In this document: in pieces, positions 1 to 11,679 of the stretch | How positions within the stretch are numbered: position 1 is the first letter of the stretch | Layout: the number at the start of each line of letters is the position of its first letter | The notes under the pieces: generated by a model | Told to the model about the DNA's origin: nothing | Database searches by the model: none | Seen by the model: only the letters and a program-made list of their open reading frames with translations | Program-made: the position numbers and the translations under genes | NCBI RefSeq assembly: GCF_000226115.1 | Contig: NC_016458.1 | Coordinates: forward strand, 5,676,001 to 5,740,000 | Direction of reading: 5' to 3' | From: Thermothielavioides terrestris NRRL 8126 | Taxonomy: Eukaryota > Ascomycota > Sordariomycetes > Sordariales > Chaetomiaceae | DNA: 64,000 nucleotides

Positions 1-1212
1 TGGCAGACATGGAAGGTCAACCCACTCAAGTTTGAGGAGCGGGATCTCAACACGGCGCGGACGTGGCTCATGAAGAACCCCGATTACCGGTATGAGGTTT
101 TGACGGACGACAATGACTTGCGCTACGTCGAATGGCATTTCGGTCCCGATGGCTTCAACCGGCCCGACATCGTCAACTTCTACCGGGACGTGAAGGCTGC
201 CATTGTCAAGGCCGATCTCCTGCGGTATCTGATCATGTATGCCGAAGGCGGCCTGTACGCCGATATCGACGTCGAGGCCTTGAAGCCGCTGTCGAAGTTC
301 ATTCCGGAAAGGTACAACGAGAAGGACATCGACATGGTGATCGGCGTGGAGATCGACGAGCCCGATTGGAAGGACCACCCCATTCTCGGCCCGAAGTCGC
401 GATCATTCTGCCAATGGACCTTCATGTGCAAGCCGCGGCTCCCTGTAATGATGAGGCTTATCGAGAAGATCATGTCGTGGCTCAACGGTGTCGCGAAGGA
501 GCAAGGGGTTTCGCTTGGCGAGGTCAACCTGGATTTCGACCAGATCATCAGCGGCACGGGACCGTCGGCGTTCACCGAGGCCATCCTGGCGGAAATGGAG
601 CTGCGGAAGGAGGATCCTAACATGAAGATCGACTGGGATTTGTTCCACGACATGCAGGAGTCGAAGGTGGTGGGCCGGGTGCTCGTCCTGACCGTCGAGG
701 CTTTCGCTGCTGGTCAGGGACACTCTGACTCGGGCAACCACCAAGCCAGAGCCGCCCTGGTTAGGCATCACTACCACGCGTCGAACTGGCCGAGCCGGCA
801 CCCGCGCTTCAGCCACCCGGCGTATGGCGAGGTTGAGAAGTGCAACTGGAACGACGAATGCGTCAAGAAGTGGGACAAGGACGTTGAGGAATTCTCCAAG
901 CTGTCCGACGAAGAGAAGAACAGGATCATCGAAGAGAAGAGGAAGGAACGTGAGGAGGCTGAGGCGAAGCAAAAAGCGGAGGAAGAGAAGAGGAAGAAGG
1001 AGCAGGAAGAAGCCGAGAGAAAAAAGAAGGAGGAGGAGGAAGCTAACCGGAAGAAGAAGGAGGCAGAGGAAGAGAGTCGAAAGAAGCAGGAATCCGAGGA
1101 GGCTTCCAAACAAAAGATCAAGGAGCTGGCCGACAACGGCAAGCAGGAAGGCGCGGAGAAGAAGCCGGAGAAGAAGCCGGAGAAGAAAACTGGGTGGTTG
1201 CACTTCCCATGA
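1..1212 (+). CDS. GT32 family glycosyltransferase (5' partial)
   Basis: The frame is open from base 1 and begins WQTWK, the typical opening of the Och1/capsule-type GT32 sugar-transferase fold, so the true start lies left of the window. At visible residues about 85-95 stands GGLYADIDVE, the DXD motif that binds the nucleotide-sugar with a metal ion. Such enzymes act in the Golgi on glycoproteins or glycolipids. The catalytic domain ends near residue 300. It is followed by about 95 residues of almost pure Lys/Glu runs (KEQEEAERKKKEEEE type), probably a long charged helix or coiled coil, and the protein ends HFP at 1210-1212. The tail is not part of the catalytic family. Sugar specificity cannot be told. 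The family call is strong; the N-terminus and any signal anchor are not visible. Confidence 0.85.
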   Translation, partial: WQTWKVNPLKFEERDLNTARTWLMKNPDYRYEVLTDDNDLRYVEWHFGPDGFNRPDIVNFYRDVKAAIVKADLLRYLIMYAEGGLYADIDVEALKPLSKFIPERYNEKDIDMVIGVEIDEPDWKDHPILGPKSRSFCQWTFMCKPRLPVMMRLIEKIMSWLNGVAKEQGVSLGEVNLDFDQIISGTGPSAFTEAILAEMELRKEDPNMKIDWDLFHDMQESKVVGRVLVLTVEAFAAGQGHSDSGNHQARAALVRHHYHASNWPSRHPRFSHPAYGEVEKCNWNDECVKKWDKDVEEFSKLSDEEKNRIIEEKRKEREEAEAKQKAEEEKRKKEQEEAERKKKEEEEANRKKKEAEEESRKKQESEEASKQKIKELADNGKQEGAEKKPEKKPEKKTGWLHFP

Positions 1213-3081
1213 TGGTCTTTTGTCTTCAGCATCTTCGGGAGCTGGCGGGGGGTTTGCATTTGGAGCTGTCTTGGGGTCCGGGGTCCGGGGTCCGGGGGTC
1301 CGGGGGTTTTGCTAATGAGAGACGTCATTGCTCCGGCGGGCCCGGCGACATGCCGCCCGACGGCCGTGCAAAGCCATGGCGGTGACGCGGATCGAGCCCG
1401 ACGCTCCTCCGTCTCCAAAGAGGTGCGGGGGCGAAGGGTGGTCAACGGCCGCCGCGCACACGGAACTGACCAACGTCAGGGTGAGATGCATACTTCCCTT
1501 TTGTATGTCTATATATCCGGCATTGCTTTGACCAAGCCCGGGCACTGGCTTCACTTCTGTCGGCGTTGCGGGACGGAGCCGGGGGGAACTCGCGTTGAAC
1601 CGTGGCTGTTCCCACGCTCGAGTGGACATGGCATTAGATAAGTCTAATTAATAAAATACCCATTTTTGAAGGCCGGTTTCCACCACCAGCGCGCTGCCGG
1701 TCGAGTCGACGATGCGGGACGGGGTGTGAACCCCTTGACGAGCCGGAGACCGGAGGTTTGCCGCCAGTTGGGCAACCAGGAAGTTGTGCCGGGCGAGGAA
1801 AAGGAGATTTGAGCACACTCTGTCCTTCCGCTGCGCCGGTCTTGCAGATGGCGGGAGTGAGATGGGATTGCTTTGTCTGGAGTATCGCTGGAAGCCAGGA
1901 GAACTGAGGGGTTTGTGAGTGAGGGGGGGCAGGCAACACAAAGTGCGAGTTGGAGGAGGCGGACAACACCGAGAAGCAGCAGCGGCAACGATTCCAGCAC
2001 ACCGAGTTTCCGTTGCGCCTTCCCTGGCGGGGACCGGAAGTTGAATCGGGCCCCGCCGAAACGGCAGCCGGACTGCGCGGTGACAACATCGTACGTTGCA
2101 GGACGTTCCTGCCGCTTCAGTGCTGCCGTTATGGTGTCACTTGCCTGGGACAAATCGCAATGCATGTTCCCTACCGCGAAGCTGTCCTTCCTTCTTGTCT
2201 CGGACAGTCCTGTGCTCCAAATTTTGAGCATTCACTGCATTTCTCTGTTAGGTAAGCCAGTGGTGGTTCGCACGCTTGCTTTATCTCGAGACTGAGGGCC
2301 GCCGCCGATCATGTCAACCACAGCCAGCCGCGAAGAACCCCGCAGATGTTCAATTCTCTCCTTCGATATCTCATTCTCCCTGGCCACCAACACATGCTCG
2401 TTCTCAAAACCAAGGTATGCACCATGCAGGTGGGCTTGAAGGCGAAGCATGAGCACAAGCTCGAAGCTGCCCCCTGCGCAATTCCAGCTAGTTTGAGGTC
2501 GGTCTGAGGAACGCGGTTCAAGGACCTCAGGCAACCTGGCTAATTCTGCAGAAGCCAGCATGGCATCGCATGGGCCAACGGCCCGTGATCGCTTCTGGTC
2601 TCGATGTCGTCCCCACGGCTTGCCGGCGCCCATTTTCTGGGGCCGAGCACCATCCCATCCATCGGATGCGGGTGCGCAGGAGCCTGATGCGCAATCTCAA
2701 ACACAAATTGCCGGTTCGCCCACCATACAGACTCGAGTGTATGCCAGCGCAGAGCCACGACGGCCGCATGAGTCTGTATGATCGCCCACGAGCCGAACAC
2801 ACTTCTCGTCATGCCCAATTTTCGTCTTCACACCCGCATCGCCCGTCCATGGTTCGTCATGGGACATCATATAAACCTCAGCGACGCAACGTCGACGGGG
2901 AAGTCCATCCCTTCTCTCCACGCTGGCTTCACTCACTCTGTTCCGACCGACCGGTTCGATCGTCCTTCATTTCCGCCGCTCCTTTCCTTGTATACGGCCT
3001 GCCGTATCGATAGTTCTTTCTAATAGTGTCTAATTCCACCACAACCGCTTGGACGGCATTCGTTTCTTTCACAACACCACC
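1213..3081. other. Intergenic region without a supported gene
   Basis: It opens with a short GGGGTCC-type tandem (about 1273-1307). Several open frames of 60-195 codons overlap on both strands without family resemblance or splice structure. One minus-strand stretch at about 1648-1800 reads protein-like and is reported as a finding. The last few hundred bases are presumably the promoter of the small secreted protein gene. Confidence 0.5.
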
Positions 3082-3671
3082 ATGCAAACCAAGTCCTTCA
3101 TCGTCATCGCCCTTGCGACCTTGAGCCAGGCCCGTTTCGGCCAGGAGGGTGCTGTTCAAGACAAGATCCAGGCGCTCAGCAACTTTGGTGCACCGGGCGC
3201 CGCTGCCACCCTTGCTGGCAAGACGCCTGGTGTGCTCCTGGCTGGTGCTAACGCGTGCGCAAAGGTCCGTAGCCAAGTGGCATCCTCCAGTCAACGCTGT
3301 GTCACCGTCCTGAGTTGCCTGTACTGACAGTCGGCTCCTCTTCGGTTCAGCTTCAACTTGCGGACGAGATTGTGTCTACGCTAGGCACCGACCCGGCGGT
3401 CATTGCTGGCGCTGCAGCCCTTGTGGCTGCCGAAAAGAACTTCAACCCCTTCGCCCAGTCAATTCCCACCATCTGCAGCGACGCATCCCTTCCCGCCACG
3501 CCGGAGCTCCGGGGAATCATCCCTTTGGTCGACCCTGCCGTCGGCGGGGCTGACATTCAGAACGCCAACTCTGCCAAGTCTCTACAGACGCCGTTTAGCA
3601 GCGATGGCCTGAGCGTGGCCGACATCTCGAAGGCACAAGGGTTTGACAACTTCACTGCTCAGGCGGCTTGA
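3082..3671 (+). CDS. Small secreted protein, unknown function
   Basis: Two exons, 3082-3264 and 3351-3671, give 167 residues. The start at 3082 was chosen because it opens a signal peptide (MQTKSFIVIALATLSQA); an upstream in-frame ATG at 3049 would add 11 polar residues and spoil it. The intron (3265-3350) begins GTCCGT, a poor donor, and ends TTCAG; splicing joins CAK to LQLADEI in frame. The mature protein is Ala/Asn-rich with few cysteines and no recognised domain, so it is not a typical cysteine-rich effector. It is followed by 300 bases of 3' region and the convergent old yellow enzyme gene. I do not recognise the family. Secretion is inferred from the leader only. Confidence 0.65.
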
Positions 3672-3975
3672 AGGCGAATGGATGCTGGAGAACGGACGAC
3701 GGGACCGGCATTTTCTCGCCGTTGCTGGAGCATACTTGTGCATGATGGAACGTCAATCCATTGACTGCTCTTACCAGTATCCGTACAATATTGACTACTT
3801 ACTGGTAGAGTTCGGGGGAGAATGCTAGTCGTAAATGAACATACGGTACGAGAAAATGTCGAAGAACCCATGACCCGTGAGCATAAACAGTGATTCTGGC
3901 AGGCCTTGATGTATTACTCTATCTTGGTAAAAGGTTTCATCGCCAAAAAGGAAAAACTCGAACAGAACTCTAACC

Positions 3976-5097
3976 CTAATTCAAGGCCTGCACCCCGTGC
4001 AATGCCTCGAACTCCTTGCTGAACGGCTGATCGATGTACCCGACCGGCGACTTAGGCGTGTAGAACGTGTCCCTGTCGTACTGGTTTAACTCGATACCCT
4101 CCTTGAGCCTGAACGGCAGATCGGGCGTCGAGATGAAGTAGCGCCCAAACGTCGCGACCACGTCCTTGTCCTTGAACTCCTTGTCCACCAGATACATAGC
4201 CGACTCCCTGGTGAGGCCGCCAGCGATGAGTACCGGCCCGTCCCACGACCTAAGCGCAAAATCCAAGCTCTCGTCGTTCTCCCCATTGCCCGGGATGCGC
4301 GTCTGCACGAGATGCAGATACGCCAGCCCGAAGCCGTTGATCTTCCGGATCACATCCTCGAACTGCGGCACCGGGTCCTTCATGCACATCCCCTGGAACC
4401 TGCCGTACGGGCTGAGCCGGATGGCCGTCCTCTCGGCGCCGACGGCCTCCACCACCGCCTTGACGACCTCGACGGCAAACCGCGACCGGTTCTCCACGCT
4501 GCCGCCGTACTCATCCGTCCGCTGGTTGGACACGTCCTGGATGAACTGATCGATCAGGTACCCGTTGGCGCCGTGGATCTCGACGCCATCGAAGCCGGCC
4601 TCGATGGCGTTCTTCGCCGCGGCCGCGTAGTCGCGCACGCGCTGCTGGATCTCCTCGACCGTCATCGGCTCCGGCACGGGCGCGCCCTCCTCCATGGGCA
4701 GCGCGCTGGGCGCCTTGAGCCGGAAGCCGTCCTTGGCCAGCTCGTCCGGGTGCGCCGTGCGGCCCAGCGACCACAGCTGCAGGAAGATGTAGCTGCCGCG
4801 CGCGTGCACGGCGTCGGTCACGCGCCGCCACGCCGCCACCTGCGCTGCGTTGTAGATGCCCGGCACGTTGGCGTAGCCGCCCGCCGCGGGCGCCACGAAG
4901 GTCGCCTCCGTCACCAGCAGCGTGCCCGGCACCGACGCGCGCTGCCCGTAGTAGTTGGCCACGAGTGGCACCAGCGGCACGTGCTCGTCCGACGCCCGGT
5001 AGCGCGTGAGCGGCGCCATGGCGACGCGGTGGGCGAGGGTGATCTTGGGGGTGAGCTTGAGGGGTTGGAAAAGACGGCTCTCGGCGGTGATGGTCAT
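3976..5097 (-). CDS. Old yellow enzyme, NADH:flavin oxidoreductase
   Basis: A single-exon 373-residue protein of normal family length. It is an FMN-binding TIM barrel of the OYE/NADPH dehydrogenase family, which reduces activated alkenes such as alpha,beta-unsaturated carbonyls. Visible hallmarks are APLTRYRA near residue 28, HGANGYL at 175-181 (the His/Asn pair that binds the substrate carbonyl, plus the Tyr), and NQRTDEYGG at about 191-199. The start MTITAESRLFQPLKL fits the usual family N-terminus, with no targeting signal. OYEs in ascomycetes serve in oxidative-stress defence or in secondary-metabolite clusters; no cluster partners stand beside it here, so a general detoxifying role is the simpler inference. 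Confidence 0.93.
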   Translation of the reverse strand: MTITAESRLFQPLKLTPKITLAHRVAMAPLTRYRASDEHVPLVPLVANYYGQRASVPGTLLVTEATFVAPAAGGYANVPGIYNAAQVAAWRRVTDAVHARGSYIFLQLWSLGRTAHPDELAKDGFRLKAPSALPMEEGAPVPEPMTVEEIQQRVRDYAAAAKNAIEAGFDGVEIHGANGYLIDQFIQDVSNQRTDEYGGSVENRSRFAVEVVKAVVEAVGAERTAIRLSPYGRFQGMCMKDPVPQFEDVIRKINGFGLAYLHLVQTRIPGNGENDESLDFALRSWDGPVLIAGGLTRESAMYLVDKEFKDKDVVATFGRYFISTPDLPFRLKEGIELNQYDRDTFYTPKSPVGYIDQPFSKEFEALHGVQALN

Positions 5098-7509
5098 TTT
5101 GGCGGCTGCTCGCTGTGCTATTATCGAAGTGTGGCGGGGCGTGCCTCGGATGAGAGAGAGGCAGAGTGGCTTAGAAGGGGGTCGGAGTATTTTGAAATGC
5201 CAGTCGAAGCGTGTGAGAGAGAACCGGGTTGCAAAGTGGTTGCAAGGTTGAGCAGGTGCTGAGATGCTTTATGGCGGGTGGTGAACCTAGTTCGCCGCCA
5301 TCTATATATCGTTGAGTCTGTGCTGTATATGTGTGAAACTGGTGGAGTGGAGGTGTGGTATGTAATCAAGGGTTGGAAAACTCCACCATCGATCACGATT
5401 TATAAGCCTCTGGCCCATCTTGGCTGAGCAATGTTGCAAAGCCCCACATCGGGAGCGGGCGGCTAGTGTGATGCGTATGTAGTGTAATGTGCATCATAAC
5501 CCTTGGCTGCATATCCTTACACACACACACATGAGACCAAGTACGATGGTCCTCGAGCTGCAAGCGGGAGGAAGGCTGAGACACCAGATGAGTAATGCCA
5601 GTAAGATCCCTGCACATCTGTGTGCTACACCGGAGTTGTGACCGGATATACGACCTCACTTGGTGTGAAGTGTAGCGTGCTGGGCCACATCGCTCATGGA
5701 TTACGATGTGCTTGGTAATACCAATTCCGAGCAGCTCGGAAATGTGTCCATCAGATTCCGGCGGTCGTCACCACCAGCGAGACTACCCGGCGAGATATCG
5801 CATGGGTTTGCGAGTACGGACAGATTTCTCTTCCGAGTCCCGCTCCCCACTGCCTCGATGGCACGAAGTATGAGACAAATGTCAGTCTGCCAGATATGAA
5901 CACATGGGACGGCAAGGACGACGCTCGGGCATCCATGACGCTTGACGCTACAGCCTGACTTTGCTTTGTTCATGTTTAGCTCCCCCCCTCCTAGACAGCT
6001 ATCCCTATAGATAGGTGCCCATCCTTCTTCTCCCATTTCACGATTATTGGGAGATCAGACGACGTGTAGTAACTTGCATCCGTCATTAGCGAAGGCTTCA
6101 GGGCCGGATGAAGCAATGAGCTGGAGAACTACAATTGCTCCCCCCCTGGACCGATTCGAGTGCAGGACTCAGCATCTGCCAAAATTGCGATTTGTTTCCT
6201 GAGGGTGTAGTCATCAGTTTGACCACCTACCTGAGCTGGCCCTGAGTCGCCTTCAGGGCCTTGCTGGGGTAGGAGCCGCCTACATTGAAGACAACCCCTG
6301 GCTCATCCCTGATCCATCTCACTCATGATCTGGTCACCACAGGGTAAAGGCCAGCCCAATTGGACTCTATTGCTAGGAAGCGGCAAATTTTGAGAGATAA
6401 GCACAATAAAAATACCGCAAACTAACCAGAGAGAGTGAGGATCAATGATGTGGTGTCCTAGGAATATCACCAGTACTTGTCGAATGTCTTCTTGATGTTC
6501 CTGCTCACTTTATTGGGGAATCGTATGTAACCGACTGAGTCCCTTTATCCTCAACTGCCATGGAAGGTTTATGTTCCGTCTTAATGACCTTTCCTCCTTG
6601 GTATTGTGGCATCAATTCTGAAGAACAGACTGACTGAAGAAGGAATGAGGCGGACAAGCAACCCCTGTATACTCCATTTTGCATAGAAACCCTTCAATGA
6701 GACCGTCTCCGCAGGGCGATGACTTCTTGGCTATGATTCCAAAGGAGAGGACATGTAGCTCCCACAATGTGCAAGTGTTTCATTGACGGCTGATGCCTGC
6801 AAACAGGCCAAGTGGCACCCTGACTCTCATGCCACCCACTTGCTCAGCAAGCATGGAGACCTGATCAGGGAAGCAATTGAAGAGCTCTGTAAATCTGGCC
6901 CCAAGTAATTCCTTCACTTTGGTATCCACACTTCGTTCTCTGAGCTGGAGACTCAAAATCCGGGTAGAGCGTACGAAGCTGCGCTGCAGGAGTGGCGAGA
7001 CCGTCCCAGGTTACAACCTGGAAGCCACCCAAGGAAGAGCCCCGTGTCATCGACACTATACAAAGCACGTAAATGTTTAAAGGGGTTTTCTCTCGTTCTC
7101 AGACAGCTGCAAGTGGTACTAAGACGCAACATTTATTGTCCATTTGCCAGTCGGATGGTGGATGCATGAAAGCACCTTCTGCTCGAGAACACGGGCGTCC
7201 TGTCTCTGGCCCATGAACCAATGAATCAGGGAAGAAGTAAGGAGCCGTGTGCCTGTTTAAATCATCCCCAATAAAGTCAGGGCAGGCAGCACTTCGTCCT
7301 GGCGCGCCCTGAGACTTCGGACGGAAACCACAAGCGCGTTCCAAAGCCCTAGTGCACATTTTAAGCACCTGGCTTCTGCTATTTTGTTTTTGAAACTTTT
7401 CTCTCCTTTCAACGCAGAGTCTGCACCAGAATCGTGAGTGACGACCGTCCTTCCCACCACGTTTTGGATGTTTGCTAACTCTCAAGCCCACATCCAAGAC
7501 CTCACCGCA
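5098..7509. other. Long intergenic region, no gene seen
   Basis: About 2.4 kb. The first few hundred bases are the likely promoter of the old yellow enzyme and contain a short AC tract near 5519-5533. From about 6040 to 6870 no open frame exceeds 60 codons on either strand. A small hairpin (GGCCCTGA, 7-base loop, TTCAGGGCC) lies near 6238-6261. The 3' end should hold the promoter of the zinc-knuckle gene. Confidence 0.5.
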
Positions 7510-9403
7510 ATGGAGGACGACGTTGCGGCCAGATCCAGTAAGCACTTATACATGAACCCCGGTCCGGCGGAGTGCGCAAGCGGAGCTGACCCCGGACCCG
7601 CCTTCACAGCTGGGGGCGCCGAGCGGCCCAAGACCGCCCTCGACATCCTCGCCGCCGTTGCGGCCGCCGCCGCCCGGCAGCCCCGCGGGACCCGGGCGGC
7701 GAACCGCTGCTGCGCTCGGCACCATGCCGAGCAGAAGAACCCGCCTGAGGGCTTAGCCCTCAGTTCTAAATTTTCTTTAAACAAAAGCGAGGACCTCGTC
7801 GTTCTGGGAACTCGCATCGCCGCCAGCGAGACCAACGAGTCCCAGCTTTCGGAGTAAGTCGCTCACCCACTTTCTGCGTCCTCAAAATTCCAACTCGATG
7901 ACCTTTTTCGAGTTGTTTGCTAACTTGGAATAATTTTTTTATTTCCTCCAGAATGGCGACGAAAAAGACCACGGCGGCGGCCGACCATCTGCCTCTGGCG
8001 ACCAACAACAACGCCGGCAACGGCAGCGGCGACCGCGAGGTCGCCAACAAGATCACCAGCGGGCAGACAAAGCCCAAGGATGCCGCCGGCCAGACCGGCA
8101 AGAAGAAGAAGTCGGCCGAGAAGCCGACTACTCCTGCGGGTGGAGGCCCGACCGCCTCCTCCGCCGACGACGACAAGTGGTAAGTCCTCGCGCAAATAAG
8201 CATCTACTGCCTCCTCATATCGTATCTGCCGTCATGCGTCGGCGATTAATGCTCTCATTCGCAAAAATGTCAACTGACCATCTTCCCATCGTCTCACAGG
8301 GCTGAGATCCGGAAGCTTCTGGGGACGGAGGAGGCCATCCTCCAGCTGAACAAGGACCGGGAGCTCAAGGCGATGCTGCTGGAAACCCTGCAGCCAGAGA
8401 AAGAGTTCGGCCCCATTTGTGCCAACCCGAACTGCGGCGAGTTCGGTCACACTCTGGCCGTGTGCCCTCGTCCGACCAACATGGCCGATGGCGACATGTG
8501 CGGGTGCTTCTTCTGCAACGTGGTGGACCACGATGCAGATGAATGGTGAGTGGCACCGATTGAGATTCCGTGTTGAGAGTCGTCACCGACGATACTGACT
8601 GAACTGTCTCCAGCCCGATGATGGAATGGGTGACGCCGTCGACTCTGGTCACCCACCTGATTACCAACCGTGCCGGCATGCCGCCCTGGAACACCCGGAT
8701 CGATTGGGTGAGGCTCGCCATCGACAACTGGGACCTTGTCTGTTTCGCCCTCCTCCCTCTGACCCGCGCCTACGTCAAGAGGGAGTACATCCCCAAGAAG
8801 CGGTGGGAGGAAGTCAACGGCCTGTCGGGCATCACCGACCCGCTCTTCGCGAACGCCGACCGCAGGCTTCTCAAGCAGCTCGCCAACCCGGACCGGACGA
8901 AGACCCGGGCTCGTCCTCTGATGGAAGCGACTCAGACCATGTGCTACTGCGCGGACCAGTGCGGCGGGTACGCCGTCTTCCAGAACAAATCCCTCGCAAA
9001 GTACATCCCCAACATGCGCGTCGATGTCAAGACCCACCAGCAGCTGCTCGCCGAGCGCGCGCGCGAGGTGGCCGAGTGCGAGCGCTTGCTCGAGAAGAAG
9101 ATGCCCAAGAAAGCAGACAAGAGCCGCAAGAAGGGCCGGCGCGCCTTGAAGAAGGAGGCCGCCGCAGCCGCCGCAGCCGCTGAAGAGGCAGAAAAGGCAG
9201 AAGCTTCCTCCTCCAAGGGCAAGGAACCCGCCGCTGCTGGTCCCAGCAAGGCGGAGGATAATACCACGGTACCGGCCAGCACCACCGTCACGCTCGACGA
9301 TGACGATGACGAGCCGGATGTTCCCCTCTCGGATCGCCTGATGGATTTGGGAGACCAGATCAGCGATCTCCTCGATAATCTGCGCAATATCGTGCGGTCC
9401 TAA
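7510..9403 (+). CDS. Zinc-knuckle (CCHC) protein, four exons
   Basis: Exons 7510-7853, 7952-8179, 8300-8545 and 8614-9403 give 535 residues; all introns have strong donors (GTAAGT, GTAAGT, GTGAGT) and the frame is continuous across every junction. Two knuckles follow each other: a variant C-X4-C-X4-H-X4-C at residues 231-246 and a classic C-X2-C-X4-H-X4-C at 260-273. The last zinc-ligand Cys (codon TGC) is created by joining exons 3 and 4. The N-terminal half is low-complexity with Lys-rich patches; the C-terminus has a KKGRRALKK basic block, an Ala/Glu run and an acidic DDDDDEPD segment. CCHC knuckles usually bind single-stranded RNA or DNA. The precise role is unknown. A start at 7468 or 7438 would also be in frame; 7510 has the better ATG context (CCGCAATGG). 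Confidence 0.75.
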
Positions 9404-10147
9404 CTAGAGAGGCCATCTTCTCCTTCTCGGCACATGCCATCGCGCCCGTGCTTGTCAATAACTCGCACCAAACATCTTTCGGCGCACTGAATTCTACTTC
9501 TCCTTTTTCGACCTCGAATCGCATCTCTGCTCTCGACTGGGCACGTCGTCATCCCCTTCGGGCCTCGGCGCGTCATGATCCCAGATACAGCATCTTGCGA
9601 GATCGGTCGGGCGAATTCTTTCTCAGCTTTGCCTCTAGCACCTCTCCACTCTCAGCGGCCACATCGCGATGTCTGCTTCTTCCAGCACATCGCATCTTTT
9701 CTTTGAACGATCAGGCGTTCAGGCCTCTTTCAGGAGCGGCTAGGCACTCAGGAAATGTTTTTCGGCGTTTGGGAGGGTTTTCTCCATGTCAGGTTAGATA
9801 CCCAGCCACGGTTGGCACTCAGATCGGATTCCCATGAGCCACGTTTTACGGATGACTCGGAGTTTGGGATGGGAGCTTGCTTTTCGTTCCTCTTCATATG
9901 TAGAGTACACGCACATACCATGGCCGATTGGCCCGCAGATGAATGCCTGATTTCTTCTCAATACGCTTGCCCCGTGGTGAAGACGGCGGGACATGAGACC
10001 AGTCGTGCCTTTGCCCAACATCCAAAGCTCTATCCGAACAAATGCCCAAAATGACGACCTGTTCTACAGACCGGGATGACGAAAGCTAACGCCGGCAGCA
10101 TCTAAACACACGAAGTCCCAACCCAAAAAACCCCAAAGCGAGTATTG
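9404..10147. other. Convergent 3' intergenic region
   Basis: Lies between the stop codons of the zinc-knuckle gene (+) and the mannosyltransferase gene (-). It presumably holds both 3' untranslated regions. No supported gene, repeat or RNA was seen. Confidence 0.5.
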
Positions 10148-11679
10148 CTACAGATGCTTCCACCCGTTATGTACCAGAACCTGCATCTCATCCACCGCAC
10201 AAAACGTCCCCCTTTCCTCCCTCCCTTCCCCAGCCTGAACCCACCTCCTCACCCGCCCCTTCACCTCCCTCTCCTCAAACCAGGGCGTGGTAAACCACCT
10301 AGCGAGCCGATTCTTCCACAAGCCCAGATAAATTTCGGTCAGCGAGAGCCAACTTTTCCTCCCCCTCCCCCTGCCCCTGCTGCTGCTGCCGCTGCCGCCG
10401 CTGCTGCTCCGCATCCCCGTCCCTTCCCCCTCCCCTATCCCTTCCCCATCCGGATGGACCCTGTCGTAGGCGGCGCGCGAGTAGCCGACGCGCACGGCCG
10501 GGTTGAGGAACACGCCGCGGGAGCGCGAGGCCGGGTTGTCGGCGTGGATCAGGCAGCACTCGGAGGCCTCGAGGTGGGCGGCGGCCAGCGAGTCGGGCAG
10601 GCCGCGGAAGCGGAGGCCGCGCAGGCCCGTGAAGGTCGAGGCCGGCATGGCGACTGGCGGGGGCCTTGTTAGTGGGCTTGGTCTACACTGTAAAACGGTG
10701 GTGTGGAGGGTGGGGGGAGGAGAAGAAGGTGGGAAGGGAGAAAATGGGCGGGGGGAGGTGAGTGTCAGACATACCGATGCCGTTCCAACAGCTGGTGACC
10801 GGGACCGGTTGGCCGCTGACCATGGCGTTTCGGGATGCGGATGCTCGGAAGTAGGGCCAGGTTTGGGAGGCGTGCACGTGGCCGTGTGCGTCGCGGAGGG
10901 CGAACGTGTCGTAAAAGAGCGGTGGCTTGCTGAAGTCCAGGGAGCAGGCGGCGGCGTAGTGGCCCTTGTTGGTTTTGAGCAAGGCGATGACGTCGGAGAC
11001 CTTGGGATTGGTCAGTGTGGAACAGCCATGTAAACGTGGACTGGTTGGAGAGGGGTCTACACACGGAAAAGACGACATCGCCCAGGAAGAGAACATAGTC
11101 GAAGGTGGTGCCGTTCTCGGCAAGTTCCAGCAGCGGCTGCAGCGAGAGGTTTCGCAGATTAGAGAGATAAGGTATCCTCCTCAGAGCCTTCCTCCCGTCG
11201 GGAATGGTGATCCATCCCTCTTCGCCGTCGCTTGGCGGCTTGCTGATCAGATCCGCATGGGTCGCATCGTCCAACACGATTTTCTTGCCGACACCGGTTT
11301 TCTCAAGCTCTCGGTCGAGCTCGCGCAGGGCATCCTTCGAGTTATCCCAACTGCCGCTTTCGTAGACGCTGACGAAGGTGTTCTCGGGACCGAGGGCCTT
11401 GACCAAGTCGACCACGCCCTGGTTCCAATCCGACCGGAGGATCTTCTCGTTGTTCCAGTGCAGACTCGCGATATAGACCCGGATGGGCTCACGGAGCACA
11501 GCCTGTGCTTTGGATTCTTGTTCGGCGCGCGCGATGCGGTAGTAGCTGAGATGGGCTTCGATAATGTTCCAGACGAAGAAGGCGAGGGCGAGCTTCTGGA
11601 GGGTCGATCGCGAGAGCAGCGAGCGCAGGATCCGCGGCCGGCGCACCGCCAATTTCGGCTTCATCGTTCGGTGCGCCAT
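10148..11679 (-). CDS. CMT1/CAP59-type alpha-1,3-mannosyltransferase
   Basis: Three exons on the minus strand, 11679-11065, 11000-10775 and 10653-10148, encode 448 residues. Residues about 25-45 form a signal anchor (LALAFFVWNIIEAHLSYY), followed by a lumenal domain like cryptococcal mannosyltransferase 1 (family of Cap59/Cmt1): IRVYIASLHWNNE, NTFVSVYESGSWDNS, FDYVLFLGDVVFS, then GHYAAACSLDFS, SCWNGIVAM and HLEASECCLIHADNP. Introns of 64 and 121 bases split the domain at conserved blocks; splicing restores DVVFSVSDVIALL and CWNGIVAM. A Gly/Ser/Arg-rich stretch of about 35 residues interrupts the C-terminal part between YDRVHPDG and WLSLTEIYLG. It probably adds mannose to glycans in the Golgi. 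An in-frame ATG at 11817 could add 46 residues. Confidence 0.85.
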
